Below, piece after piece: positions 40,758 to 51,667 of a DNA stretch of 64,000 nucleotides (positions are counted from its first letter, which is position 1; each line of letters starts with the position of its first letter). Under the pieces are notes generated by a model. The model saw nothing but the letters and a program-made list of their open reading frames with translations, ran no database searches and was not told the DNA's origin. A program made the position numbers and the translations under genes. Source of the stretch: Symbiodinium natans (taxonomy: Eukaryota; Sar; Dinophyceae; Suessiales; Symbiodiniaceae); assembly GCA_905221605.1 (NCBI GenBank), contig CAJNDS010000036.1, positions 188,001-252,000 of the forward strand. The letters are read 5' to 3'.

Positions 40758-40966
40758 CCCGGACACTTGCCACCCGGCAAAGATTCTTTCCATATGCCAT
40801 CCGCTCCCTCGTGGCTTAAGGTTGGTGAAATCTGGTTGGAGGACTGCGCCCCTAACGATACCCCTAACGATACCTCAACGATACCTCTACGATACCCCGG
40901 GGCCCCAAATGCCAACAATGGCCCACGTTCATCTGAATCTGCCTCGTCTGGCGGATGTGCATTCAA
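40758..40966. other. Coding-like segment with GATACC micro-repeat, strand unclear
   Basis: Both strands are open: minus NAHPPDEADSDERGPLLAFG, plus MPPGKDSFHMPSAPSWLKVG. Four AACGATACC-type units (40,853-40,890) sit inside. An acceptor-like CCGCCAG exists on the minus strand. I cannot decide whether it is coding. Confidence 0.3.
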
Positions 40967-41348
40967 TCACATTTCCCGAACCTTCAACCCACTGAGTGAG
41001 CGCTTACTTCGCATCCGAGGGTTGCAGGTTTAGAGTTCAGGCTTTAGCTGCAGGGCTTAGGGGTTTAGAGTTCGACATGGGATTTTGCTAGCGTTGCCTG
41101 ATGTAAATAAATCTATATGTGTCGACTCCACGCAAACGGCGTTGACAATGATAATACAAAAAACATTTCCCCCAGGGGCACACCCAAACGCAACGACCTC
41201 ACAACAAAGCTTCCCCCCAATGTCTGCCGCTGAAACAAGGAAAACGCAACGACTTCAGCAACTGGGAGTATGGGAACTCCGGGTGGGTGGGTGTTTGTCG
41301 ATGTTCTAAACGACGAGCCTAAACGAGAAACTGCTCGACCAGGAGCTC

Positions 41349-41420
41349 TTGAACCCTAAACCCTAAACCCTAAACCCTAAACCCTAAACCCTAAACCCTA
41401 AACCCTAAACCCTAAACCCT
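41349..41420. repeat. CCCTAAA array
   Basis: Ten perfect 7-bp units, in sense TTTAGGG, between exon 41,460 and the next spacer. Confidence 0.92.
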
Positions 41421-41459
41421 CCCCCTGATTGCATATAGGTACCATGGACTCTTAGGGAC

Positions 41460-41515
41460 TGAGGGTCCAGGCCTGAACGTCGGACATGTGGCTTTCAAGG
41501 GCATCAAGCCGGAGC
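41460..41515 (-). CDS. Micro-exon, coiled-coil-like
   Basis: The acceptor is CCTTGGCAG, which directly follows a TTTAGGG array (CCCTAAA in sense). The probable donor is CCTCA|GTCCC. It reads LRLDALESHMSDVQAWTL and shares the xVQAW motif with exons at 26,910 and 62,834. Confidence 0.62.
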
Positions 41516-41521
41516 CTGCCA

Positions 41522-41640
41522 AGGGTTTAGGGTTTAGGGTTTAGGGTTTAGGGTTTGGGGTTTAGGGTTTAGGGTTTAGGGTTTAGGGTTTAGGGGGTTT
41601 AGATTTTAGGGTTTGGGGTTTAGGGTTTGGGGTTTAGGGA
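41522..41640. repeat. TTTAGGG array with TTTGGGG variants
   Basis: About sixteen units on the acceptor side of the preceding exon. Confidence 0.9.
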
Positions 41641-42144
41641 TTATGGACTCCTAGCGAAGAAGTCGGTCCTCTTGCTTGTGGAGATAGAGACCCCTCCCCC
41701 TCCCCCTGATTGCAGGGTCTGTTTATATGGGTGACACCTAGCGAATACCGTTGCGGGGCGGGGGGGGGGGGGGTTAAAGGGAGGAGGGCAGGTGTCTACA
41801 TGATTCACCAGTCACTTTTAAACACTGTAAACCTTTACGAGTGGAGGGGGTGAAGCAGAAAAAACAAGACCAAATGCCCAATAACACCTTGGATTAGGGT
41901 TTAGGGTTTGGGGTGTGGGTTCGGGAGTTTATGGTCTTGGGTTTAGGGTCTGGGGTTTTGGGCTTAGGGCGGCTTACAAGGGCTTAGCGTTGAGGGTTTA
42001 GGATAGGGTCTAGGGTTTAGGGTGGTCCGCAGGTAAGCTCGCAGCACTAGAGTAGTTCTAGCAAGCGAACCAAATCCGGAGCCAGCTTCTTGCGAGGACC
42101 AGACTCAGCCTTAGGAATCTCGCCGCTCTTCTGCTTGGGGGGAC

Positions 42145-42248
42145 CAACAGGCTCGGTTGGTCTCTGCTTGCCATGGCTCCATTTGGCCCCTCATGAGCTC
42201 TTTCAAGTTGGCTATAGACTCCTCGTCTGTTGGCTGGTGTGGCTCTTC
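42145..42248 (-). CDS. Candidate exon, helical
   Basis: The acceptor is CCGCGGCAG. It reads EEPHQPTDEESIANLKELMR then GQMEPWQAETNRA. The donor may be GTTG|GTCCCC. A different minus frame continues leftward as KQKSGEIPKAESGPRKKLAP, so a second exon or a frame change may follow. Confidence 0.5.
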
Positions 42249-43136
42249 CTGCCGCGGAAGGCTGCGAAGTGGAGGAGTGATCTCCCCAAGCCGAGCCGAG
42301 CTAAACACCAAATTCACATATGGGGGAACCTTATTGGGTTCGAACTCTAGGGGGATCCTACTATTTGAAATTTGGGGGTCTATAGTAGGGGTCCCCTAGT
42401 ATAGGGAAATCCCATATCGATCTTCAGGGCACGCTTGTGACACTTGGTCCGCTTGCAGCACTAGATTTGGACACGTAAAGCACTTCGAACACTTCGGACA
42501 CCTGCTCTAGGCTCTTGGAACACTTGGGGACAGGAACACTCGCTTGGGCTCTTGAAAGACTTTCTAGACCCAGGAGTAACCTAGGAATAAAAAGGGTGGC
42601 TTTAAGGGGGCTTATAAGGGAACCCCAACCCTTACAAAAAAGGAAATAGGGGCCTACTCCAGGTCCTGGCTTTCAACACTTGGGACCTTGGGCCACTTGA
42701 GACACCTGGAACAGTTGGAATACTTAGGGTTTAGGGTTTAGGGTTGGGGGTTGGGACACCAGGGACAGTTGGAACACTTGGAACACCCGGATCAGGACTT
42801 GGGGCAGTTGCTGCAGGTGGAAGACTTGAACCACTTGGAGCACCTTGGACGCTTGCAGCACTCGGGGCTCACCCTTGGACGCTTGCAACACTTAGGGGCT
42901 CGTGTCCAAGGGCCTCCAGCAAGATGAAAAAGGAAAAGGCTGGGAGCGGCAGGCTTTCCGTTGGGAGTGTTCTTCAAATAGACGTATTTAGTTTAGGGAT
43001 TAGGGATTAGGGATTAGGGTTTAGGGTTTAGGGTTTAGGGTTTAGGGTTTAGAATTATTTACCAATAGGCTCGAAGGGCCCACTTCACAGTCTAGGTTGG
43101 CCTTGCAACAGTCTGAAAGTAGTCCTAAATACTAGG

Positions 43137-43246
43137 CTGCCCAGTAACCTAGGCTTAAAAAGGGTGCCCTTTTTTGCTTAAAGGGGTTGATAAGGGAACC
43201 TAAACCCCCAAAAAGGGAATAAGGGTACTACTGGGCATCCTAGAAT
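43137..43246. repeat. MITE-like element, GCCCAGTA...TACTGGGCATCCTAG copy
   Basis: GGCTGCCCAGTAACCTAGGC TTAAAAAGGGTGCCC ... AAGGGTACTACTGGGCATCCTAG. The closest relative is at 29,270. Confidence 0.78.
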
Positions 43247-43461
43247 GCGACCCAAACGAATCCTGAACAATAATCACAGCAAATACAATACTGAAATTCA
43301 TCACAATCAGAACAATCAGAGCAAACGTAGACATAATAAGACAGTAATCATGCTAGCAATGGTTCAGAATGAAAAAGCATAAGAAGAATTCTGAAATTAG
43401 TATCCCCTAAGCCCTAAGCCCTAAGCCCTAAGCCCTAAACCCTAAACCCTAAACCCTAAAC

Positions 43462-43548
43462 CGCAATGATAGCAGCTGACGTGCTCCACAGGCGCCTGTG
43501 CTCCAGAGCGTCGCTTGTCCGAGCCGTATCAAAGTTCCGAACCTGCTC
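43462..43548 (-). CDS. Micro-exon, coiled-coil
   Basis: The acceptor is GATCCGCAG and the donor ATTGCG|GTTTAGGG. The 29 codons run phase 0 to 0. It reads EQVRNFDTARTSDALEHRRL then WSTSAAIIA. Both splice ends are unambiguous here. Confidence 0.75.
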
Positions 43549-43991
43549 CTGCGGATCCTTAAAGTTGAGGGCGTAACTAAGGGTAGTTTAGGGTTTAGGG
43601 TTTAGGGTTTAGAGCTTAGGGTAACACCTGGCGTTTAGGGTTTCCTTCAGGGAGGGAAGGTTGTCAGTGTTCATGGTTTCAGGGGTTAGAGTTCGGGGTT
43701 CACAGTTTAAGGTTCACGGTTTCGGGTTGGAGAAAAGAATTCAACCGGGGGGGGGGGGGGTCTGGCCAATGCTTGGCTGAGTGAGGTTCAGGGCTCAAAG
43801 TCCTTTTAAAACCTGCAAGTTCTGTAGCTTATAGCCCCTTCAGTATGGGGGTAGAACTTGCCACATGAAATGGGTATAAACCACTCGCTCGGATTCGTCC
43901 CTGTGTGTGGGCCCTTCATTTGTATATAAGGGGTATATTAAGGGTACCCCTTCCAGGGCCCATACTAAGGGACCATGTAACTAAACCCTAA

Positions 43992-44475
43992 GCCCTAAAC
44001 CCCTAAACCCCTAAACCCTAAACCCTAAAACCCTATACCCTAAACCCTAAACCCTAAACCCTACCCTTAGAGATTAGAGAATGGTTACGACCCACAGTTT
44101 TAACTCGCAGGGTTTCCCTTTCAAAGACGGAAGCCTTAGCCTCAACGCCAGGTAGAGCTTGCAAGCCCAGTCAACATCATGCACTCTAGGGTTTGCAGGG
44201 TTTAGGGCGTATGGGGTTTAGGGTCAGAGGGTAGCCCTAAACCCCTAAACCCCTAAACCCTAAACCCTAAAACCCTATACCCTAAACCCTAAACCCTAAA
44301 CCCTACCCTTAGAGATTAGAGAATGGTTACGACCCACAGTTTTAACTCGCAGGGTTTCCCTTTCAAAGACGGAAGCCTTAGCCTCAACGCCAGGTAGAGC
44401 TTGCAAGCCCAGTCAACATCATGCACTCTAGGGTTTGCAGGGTTTAGGGCGTATGGGGTTTAGGGTCAGAGGGTA
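43992..44475. repeat. 242-bp direct tandem duplication
   Basis: 43,992-44,233 and 44,234-44,475 appear identical along their whole length, from GCCCTAAACCCCTAAACCCC to GGGTCAGAGGGTA. The duplication includes telomere-like arrays and unique intron sequence, so it is recent. Confidence 0.93.
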
Positions 44476-44716
44476 AGGGGGGTAGGGGGGGTAGGGGGGT
44501 TGAGAGTTTAGGGTTAAGGGCTTGCCAAAAGGTTCGCAGGAAGCAAAACAAATGGACAGATGCAGGGCCGTACATGCCGCTGTGTACCCAAGAAGAATCA
44601 TGCAAGGTCTAGGGCTTACACCCTAAACCCGAAAACCTACAAGCCCTAACCCCTAAACCCTAGAAGCCCTAGACCCAAATCCCTAGAAGCCCTAAACCTA
44701 AACCCTAAACCTTAAC

Positions 44717-44780
44717 CCGGATCCTCGACAGAGAGGACCAGGGCGTCGAGGTCTCCATATCGTCGGTCGGCCTCGGGCAG
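44717..44780 (-). CDS. Micro-exon, coiled-coil-like
   Basis: The acceptor is AGGGCAAAG. The donor is CCGG|GTTAAGG or an earlier GA. It reads LPEADRRYGDLDALVLSVED. Acidic/Leu-rich with heptad-like spacing. Confidence 0.65.
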
Positions 44781-45863
44781 CTTTGCCCTAAACCCCTATC
44801 CCTAAACCCCTAAACCCCCCCCAGAATCCTACGGTTTAGGGTTTAGGGTTCAGGGTTCAGGGTTCAGGGTTTAGGGTTTAGGGTTTAGGGTTTAGCCCTA
44901 GACCCCCAAAAACCCCAAATCCCCAAAACCCCAAGAGCCCTAAACCCCCAAAACGACAAAACCCCCAAACCCCAAACCCCCAAAATGGTTTGTTTGAGGG
45001 TTCGGGGTAGAGTTTGTCGGCTTTGGGGTTGGGGGTTTAGAATCGCCAGGAACCGAAAATGAAGAGGGTGCCCTCTTGTTGTTTGTAAAGGGCTTGTAAT
45101 TAGGGTTTGGGGAACATGAAACGTAAACATGGAAAAAGGGTACTACTGGGCATTCTAGTTGAGTTGAAGTGTTTGAAGGGTTCTGGCTACACTGTCTCAG
45201 GGTGAAGAGGTTGAACGTGAAGGGCCTAAGGGCATAAGGGCTCAAGGGTGTATTCTGAGCGTTTGGGCGCTACGGATGGGAGGACTGGGGGTTTGGCAAA
45301 AAAAAACCTAAACCCAAAAGAACTTTAGCGTGCACACACCCCCAAAGCTGTGTGACCCTCGCTGCAGCCTGAGGTTGACTGCGCACACACTACCGGCATG
45401 CAGGTTTTCACTCGAACTTGGGAATTGTGTGGCCTGGACAATATTTTTTTAAGTGAATCTCCTCCCCCTAATACCTAGCTGCTGAGTAAGGTTAACTTTC
45501 CAACTAAGGTAGGATTGTATATAGCCCAAAAGGTGAAAGGAGATCTAGTCAGCTACTCAGAATATTAAACCCTAAACCCTACCCCCTGATATTAAATACC
45601 CCCCCCGCAAACACTATCATATAACAATAAGAATTTAATATTAGGGGGGGCAGGGAGGGTGAATATTGGGGGGAGGGGATTATATTTGGGGAAACATGGG
45701 AATAAATTCTCGGATTCGCTACGGACAACCCACCTAAACCCTCAAACATGAACCCTAAACAAAAACAAAAACCCTGGAACTGAAGCCCTGAACCCTAGAC
45801 CTTGAACCCTAAACCCTACAACCTGAACCTTGAGCCTTACTTGGGCTTTCATCCCCTCTTGAC

Positions 45864-45926
45864 CCCCCTGGCCTGGGCGCGCATGGTCTCCATGTAGGCC
45901 TTCTGCTCCCGAAGCCTCTGCTCCAC
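45864..45926 (-). CDS. Micro-exon, coiled-coil
   Basis: The acceptor is CAACGGAG and the donor AGGGGG|GTCAAGAGG. The 21 codons run phase 0 to 0. It reads VEQRLREQKAYMETMRAQAR, the most typical coiled-coil sequence in the window. The opposite strand gives Leu/His/Pro and stops. Confidence 0.8.
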
Positions 45927-46855
45927 CTCCGTTGAGGTTTCAGTGTTTAGGATATGGGGTTGAGGGGTTTAGGGTTCAGAGCTGTTTAGGGTTGGGGGTC
46001 TGAGAGCTGTTTGTGTCTTAGCGTTTAGGGTGGGCTCTAGTTTTTTATTGGCGGGGACTCCCTCCAAACCCAAAGCCTTGAGCAGCCTACATTAGCTGCC
46101 TTGTACGTGATTTAGGAGACAGCCAGCTGTTGACTGCATCCCATGACGCAGCTTCGATCAATGGCTTCTCCTCAAGCGCCAAACAAGGTAGGTTGCCCCT
46201 AAACCCTACAAACCCCAAACACTCTACCCTGGACTCCTAAACCCCACCACACCCTAAACCCGAATCACTAAAAACCCTAACAAGCATCTCATCAACCCTA
46301 AAAACCCACAGGCCCTGATCACTACAGCTCTAAGCTCTTAAAAACTCCCTAAATGCCCCAAAACCGAAGTTTGGGGTTTGGGGTTTAGGGTAAACTTCCG
46401 AACCCTACATGTGTCCCCCATAGGGTCTAGAGCTTAGGGATGTCTACTACGGTGTACGCTGTGCCCGCATGTTGGGTTAGATGTTGTCACCGGCGAGTTG
46501 GTCGGGATAGGGGTTGCCCCAAGCACAGAAGACCCGAAAAACCCTCAAAAAAAAAAAAAACAAAAACTTATCGGGGCCTGTGTAAATACAACTACAATAC
46601 TGTCATAGTATAAAATCGGACTTGCAACGAGAAGATATTGGCATGTCATTTCGGCCCCTGAGCTGCATTAAACCTGAAATCCTCAACCCTCAGGCCCGAA
46701 TCCTAAACCCCCCACCCCAAACCCAAATTACGCCTGAACGCCTGAACGCCTGAACCTTAAACCCTAAACCCACCACCCCAAGCCCTAAATTAAACCCTAC
46801 ACTCTAAACCCTAAACCCCAAACCCTAAACCCTAAAGCTCCCGAAATGCGCCCAC

Positions 46856-46917
46856 CCCTGAGTGCCTGAAGCTCCGACATCTTCGCAAACTTCGTCTCCA
46901 CAGCCTCGAGCCGGGAC
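46856..46917 (-). CDS. Micro-exon, coiled-coil
   Basis: The acceptor is TGGCCAAAG. Its first base completes the split codon TG|G left by the exon at 47,168. It reads SRLEAVETKFAKMSELQAL. The donor is CTTCAG|GCACTC (GC) or CAGGG|GTGGGC. Confidence 0.78.
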
Positions 46918-47027
46918 CTTTGGCCATGTGTCAAAGGGGCTTTTTAGGGTCTGGGGTTTTAGGGCTTAGGGTTTGGGGGTGTCGGGTTTAGGGTTAGAAG
47001 AACCCTAAACCCCAAACTCCCCAAACC

Positions 47028-47132
47028 CATAAACCCATAAACCCATAAACCCATAAACCCATAAACCCATAAACCCATAAACCCATAAACCCATAAACCC
47101 ATAAACCCATAAACCCATAAACCCATAAACCC
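47028..47132. repeat. (CCCATAAA)n variant array, 13 copies
   Basis: Perfect 8-bp CCCATAAA units, a variant seen nowhere else in this window at such length, followed by ordinary CCCTAAA units. Confidence 0.93.
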
Positions 47133-47167
47133 TAAACCCTAAACCCTAACTAAACCCTAAACCCTAC

Positions 47168-47220
47168 CAGAAGAATGGGCGCCCAGGCTGTTGGAGCTCC
47201 AAATCTGCCAAGCGCTGCTC
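47168..47220 (-). CDS. Micro-exon, coiled-coil
   Basis: The acceptor is CCAATCTTCAG and the donor TTCTG|GTAGGGTTTAGGG. The 53 nt read EQRLADLELQQPGRPFF and end in phase 2 (TG|), completed by G of the next exon. Both sites are clear, making this one of the best-supported junctions. Confidence 0.8.
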
Positions 47221-47454
47221 CTGAAGATTGGAAATTAGGGTTTTGGGCTTAGTAGGGTTTAGGGCTTATAATACAGGAATGAAACGGGCTCTCAAACCCC
47301 AACCCTAAACCGGAACATTAAACCATCAACCCTAAACCCTTAGCAGGGGGTGGCTCTGTAAGGAACCCCGCCACCTCAAAAACAGAGAAAAGAAAGGGGA
47401 CCACTGCAAGATCTGTGTGCTGAGGGCTGTGAAGTCTCGGCTTTTCGGGTTTGG

Positions 47455-47525
47455 TTTGGGGTTTGGAGGGTTTGGAGGGTTTGGAGGGTCTGGAGGGTTC
47501 GAAGGGTTTGCAGGGTTTGGAGGGC
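47455..47525. repeat. GGTTTGGAG short tandem repeat
   Basis: A (GGGTTTGGA)n minisatellite of about 9 bp per unit. Pro/Lys/Asn- and Gly-rich frames on the two strands come from the repeat. Confidence 0.85.
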
Positions 47526-48061
47526 TTGGGGTGTTTTGGCTGTTTATGGGGTTTAGGTGGCTTAAAGGATGGGGGTCCGGGGGTTTGGGGTCGAGGGGCT
47601 TCATGGTTGGTACATTCTTCCATTAAGGCACTTGGGGTTTTAGGGGTTAAGGTTCATGGGTTTAGGTTTGCTTTTCAGGGCTCTTGGGCCTAGCGGGCTT
47701 CGGGCTTAGAGGCGTGCTCCTTCAGATGCCTACAAGTAGGGATTAGGGATTTAGGGCGGGGATGCATACCATAACCCACCGGCCTTGAAACTGGACTTAC
47801 GACCAAAGGGAGTGGGGGGTGGGGGGGGGGGGTTCTTGTAAGCCCCCAAGCCCGAGACCCTAAATTTAAGCCACACCGTCCTTCAACAGACAAAACTCAA
47901 CCTGGCCGTAACGTTCCTTTTCTAGAGGCTATGATGGCAGGGCTCCATTCGTAGAAGAAATCACATGATATCTCATGTGGGACCCCATCAAGGCAACCAC
48001 GAGAATAAAGTTGGAACGCAGCAAACATGTAAGGGCCCTGATATTTAGATTCGTGCCACAT

Positions 48062-48170
48062 CTATATATATATATATATACATACATATATATATATGCT
48101 TACATATGTATATTTCTATTTATATAGATCAGCTATCTATCTATACATATATATATATATATATGTATCC
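48062..48170. repeat. (AT)n / TATATA microsatellite
   Basis: Long TATATA stretches with ATCTATCTAT. No gene. Confidence 0.85.
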
Positions 48171-48307
48171 ACGCAACTATTGGGGCTTCTAGTTGGGTTG
48201 CCATAAGGACGGCTATCCACATGTTACGAAGCAGGATTACGCCGATGGATCCTGGCAACGGTCAGCTAAGGAGAGTTGGGGGACATCGGGGTCTATAGAG
48301 TAACCTT

Positions 48308-48352
48308 GATACCCCCCACCCCCCCCCCCCAAAAAAAAAAAAAAAAAAAACA
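48308..48352. repeat. Poly-C / poly-A homopolymer tract
   Basis: Adjacent C and A runs; possible sequencing-length uncertainty here. Confidence 0.8.
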
Positions 48353-48658
48353 AAAAGGAAATCTGCCTAAACCCTAAACCATAAACCCTAAGTAGGGTCA
48401 TGATGGGGGTTTGGAGAGTAGCCTTTATATACACCGAAAAAAGGAAGAAATGTACCTACATTAAACCCGAAACCCTAACCCCTAGATCCGCCGAGGCCTT
48501 GGGCCGTAGTGTGTCTGGGTAGCACAAATCAGGCACCCCACCTCTAATCCCCTCCCCACAGCCGAGGGACCAGGTTTGCACCTCCATTTTGCACCTTTTA
48601 TCAGACGGCTTCAGGACCAGGGGGCACTTCCTGCCACCCCCTCCAGGCCCCACCTCCT

Positions 48659-48689
<31 letters not shown>

Positions 48690-48691
48690 TG

Positions 48692-48828
48692 CAACCCCCC
48701 ACATTGAGCTGAGGCCACACGCAACGACCGTCCACGCTCTCTTCTCCCACGAGCACTTGGTGAACTCGCACCGGAAAGCCCCATGGAGTGCGAACCAGTC
48801 TAGAGCTGTACGAAGCTCAGCAGAGCAC
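48692..48828 (-). CDS. Candidate exon, Cys/Trp-containing
   Basis: The acceptor is CAGCACCTCTTAG. It reads AELRTALDWFALHGAFRCEF then TKCSWEKRAWTVVACGLSSM. Globular composition. A poly-C run (48,661-48,689 on the plus strand) follows on the left, and another open minus piece (KPSDKRCKMEVQTWSLGCGE, about 48,490-48,620) lies beyond it. It might belong to a duplicated host-gene fragment together with 48,905-49,560. Confidence 0.45.
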
Positions 48829-48904
48829 CTAAGAGGTGCTGGAAACCTGCTTGTAGTGTTTAAGAATAGAAGTTCCTTGGCTGAGTGTTTTTACCAGAAG
48901 TCCC

Positions 48905-49560
48905 TTCGTTTTCCACCCAGTACTATACAAGCAGGTTTGCCTGAAGAGTGGTCGCCCATTTTCAATAGTGTTTGCTAGAAGTGACTTGTTTTATGCGAAG
49001 CTATTTCTGCACACGAAAAGCCAATGAAACTTGGTGCCGCTTCAGGCGAGCCCAGCAGGCGCAAAGAAGGAGCCTAGCAGGCCATCAGGAGCAGCCCAGC
49101 ACGACCAAACAGAAGCCGAAAAGTGGGAAGTACATGAGAGCCCAGCAAGAGTTTAGCAAGCAGGAGCCCAGGAGGCACCTCAGCACGAGCCCAGCAGGAG
49201 CCCAGGAGCCCAGCAGCAGGAGTCCAGCAGGAGCCCAGCAGGAGCCCAGCAGGAGCCCAGCAGAGCCACCGAGCAGGAGCCCGCCCAGCAAATTGATGGA
49301 AAAACACATAGGAGCCCACAAACCCACCCACTGGGACTTATAATAACTTTAAGAGGGGGGAAGGGGGGTGGGTGTCTGTGGAAGAAGCAAGAGACACTCA
49401 AAAGTAGCTCTAGAATGGAATTCTAGTATCATACAAGCAGGTTTGCCTAAAGGGTGGTCGCCCATCTTCAAAAGTGTTAATGGTTTGCTAGAGAAGTGAC
49501 TTGTTTATGCGAAGCCATTTCTGGACACGAAAAGCCAATGAAACTTGGCGCCGCTTCTGG
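48905..49560. repeat. Direct repeat pair around a GCCCAGCAGGA minisatellite
   Basis: About 130 bp at 48,920-49,045 (ATACAAGCAGGTTTGCCTGA ... AAAGCCAATGAAACTTGG) is repeated at 49,430-49,556 with scattered changes. Between them, 49,040-49,290 is a degenerate AGCCCAGCAGG minisatellite. Its Ala/Gly/Leu-rich minus frames are repeat artefacts. Confidence 0.85.
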
Positions 49561-49936
49561 GGGGCCTCCCTAGTGCAGGTAAGCGTGGTGTGATGGAGAC
49601 CAAATCACATGTCAGGCCAGGAAATGGAAGGCAGCAGTGCAGAGGTTGCGCGCGAGGGTAAAAATTGGACGTTTGGTTTATGGATCTTGTTCGCAGCGGC
49701 TATTTAGCAGGCTCGAAGGAAGCTGCCGGCAATGTTCGACAGCGCGCAAACGCACCCACCCCACCCCCGCCCTTGGTTTGGGTTGCCCTTGTTACAGAAG
49801 CTCAGGCCGAGGCGGGTCGCGTAGCGTTAAAAATACTGGGTTTAGGCCCTAAATTACTGGGTTTAGGGTTAGGGCTTTAGGTTCTTTAAATGACTGGGTT
49901 TAAGCCCTAAATTACTGGGTTTAGGGTAGGGTTTAC

Positions 49937-49976
49937 CCCTCTCCGCGTCCTGGAAAGAAAGCCGCGAGACATGCTC
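49937..49976 (-). CDS. Micro-exon, coiled-coil-like
   Basis: The acceptor is TTACGTCCAG and the donor GAGGG|GTAAACCC. It reads EHVSRLSFQDAER. It is short, but with good splice-site-like ends. Confidence 0.55.
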
Positions 49977-50608
49977 CTGGACGTAACCTCGGTGAACAGG
50001 ATTCCCTACTACAGGGGCCTTACTACTTCGAATAGGGCTTTGGGGGTTATCATACGGTAGTTATAAGGGACCATGAGGGAATACTCGACCACTACTAGAC
50101 ATAGGAGTAACCCAGGAACAAAAAGGGTGCCCTTTTTGCTTCAAAGGGGCTTGTCAGGGAACCCAAACCCTTAAATAAGAAGCCTACTTATAAGTTGCAA
50201 AGCTCCTGATTTGAGGCCATGTATCTGGCCTGAGTTGGGTTATGGATATTATTACACATAGCTTTAACAGTGCCTTATAATTCCAGGGCTGTTTTTTTGT
50301 AGATGACGGTTCAGGGTCTGAAGGCGTACCTGAAGCACCCAAGACCTGCTTTGTCGCATTGTTTGCGTGACTTACAATAAGGTTCATGAGTTACCACAGG
50401 GAGTGGCCCAGATTGAAGTAGGGTTATAAGCTGCTATAGGTATAACCAGGCTTTAGGGTTTAGGTTTTAGGGTTGAGGGCTTAGGCTGATTCAATATCCA
50501 TGGCTTCCAAACCAGCCCGTTCATCCACAACCCTAAACTTCCTAAACCCTAAACCCTAAACCCTAAACCCTAAACCCTAAACCCTAAACCCTAAACCCTA
50601 AAGTAAGC

Positions 50609-50645
50609 CGCAGGCATCGAGGCCTGAATCCCTCCACACCTCTAG
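50609..50645 (-). CDS. Weak candidate micro-exon
   Basis: The acceptor is TTGCCGTAG and the donor TGCG|GCTTACTT (GC). It reads LEVWRDSGLDAC. Too short to be sure. Confidence 0.3.
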
Positions 50646-50820
50646 CTACGGCAAGCCAAGAGAAAGCCCTGGAGAAAACCCAGCCAGCTAATGCAAGGGC
50701 CTGAATAATTAGAAAAGGTTTTTGAGGGCTGTTACAGTACAATTACAAAGGGGCCAGGAGGGATAAAATTCTTCGGAACTATTGCGACCCCGACATTGTA
50801 GGATTTGGGTTTAGGGTCTC

Positions 50821-50880
50821 CGTGGCCAGTCTGCCAGGCCACGGTCCAGGCGTTGCACGTCCAGCTCGGAAGCCTCTCGT
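50821..50880 (-). CDS. Micro-exon, coiled-coil
   Basis: The acceptor is CGAATGTAG or the later GAGAG. It reads EASELDVQRLDRGLADWPR. The donor is probably CACG|GAGACCC (GA) or a GC/GA site earlier. Confidence 0.65.
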
Positions 50881-51268
50881 CTACATTCGGCGTGCACTGA
50901 ACGGGTCTGAAGGGATGGTTGGTGTAAGGGTTAGGGCTTGCGGCGAACCCTAAACCCTAAACCCTAAACCCTAAACCCTAATGGGGCTTAGGGGAGTTAG
51001 GGTTTAGAGCACTCGGTTGAACCTTTGAGGGCCCCTAAGCCGCTAGCAACTCTCCCTGAACCCTGAAGACCAAGCCCTGAAGCCTAAATCCATAAGCCGA
51101 ATCCCCGAACCCTTTAGGGTTTAGGGTTTAGGGTTTAAGGTTTAGGGTTTAGGTCATTTAGGGTTTGGGGTTTAGGGTTTAGGGCTTTCTCATATGACTC
51201 ATATGATTTAAGGAATTCGCAAAGGTTACGAAGGAACTAGAAGCTTTGTGAACAGGCTGCAAAATCTG

Positions 51269-51300
51269 CATGCTCCAGCCGGAGGAGGACGGCTTCCAGT
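51269..51300 (-). CDS. Micro-exon, coiled-coil
   Basis: The acceptor is GTACCACGCAG or CTGGAAG eight bases on. With CTGGAAG, the phase fits the exon at 51,622. It reads LEAVLLRLEHA. Very short. Confidence 0.55.
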
Positions 51301-51454
51301 CTGCGTGGTACAGGTTCAGGGAGAGGTTTAGGGTTTAGGGTTGAGGGTTTAGGGTTTAGGGTTCAGGGTTTTGGGTTTGGAGCTCCAGGTCCAAAGAAAG
51401 AATATGGCGACCACAAGCTGCGCAAAGCCTTTGACCCCTAAACCCTAAAACCCA

Positions 51455-51560
51455 AAAACCCAAAAACCCAAAAACCCTAAAACCCAAAAACCCAAAAACC
51501 CAAAAACCCTAAAACCCTAAAACCCTAAAACCCTAAAACCCTAAAACCCTAAAACCCAAA
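51455..51560. repeat. AAACCCAAAA / AAACCCTAAA variant array
   Basis: 8-bp CCCAAAAA and CCCTAAAA units in blocks, a locally homogenised variant. Confidence 0.85.
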
Positions 51561-51621
51561 CCCTAAACTCACTTTAAGTAGGTACGGTACATGTAACCCC
51601 ACACTCCTCACCCACATGAAC

Positions 51622-51667
51622 CTTCCGGAGCTGCCTTCGACATGGACTCAATCTCACCGCGCAACTC
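51622..51667 (-). CDS. Micro-exon, coiled-coil
   Basis: The acceptor is GGCGACCGCAG and the donor GGAAG|GTTCATG. It reads ELRGEIESMSKAAPE. Ends in phase 1. Confidence 0.65.

Noticed and set aside
49074-49401. Leu/Gly/Ala-rich minus ORFs resembling membrane segments
   Set aside because: Translation of the AGCCCAGCAGG minisatellite in three frames.
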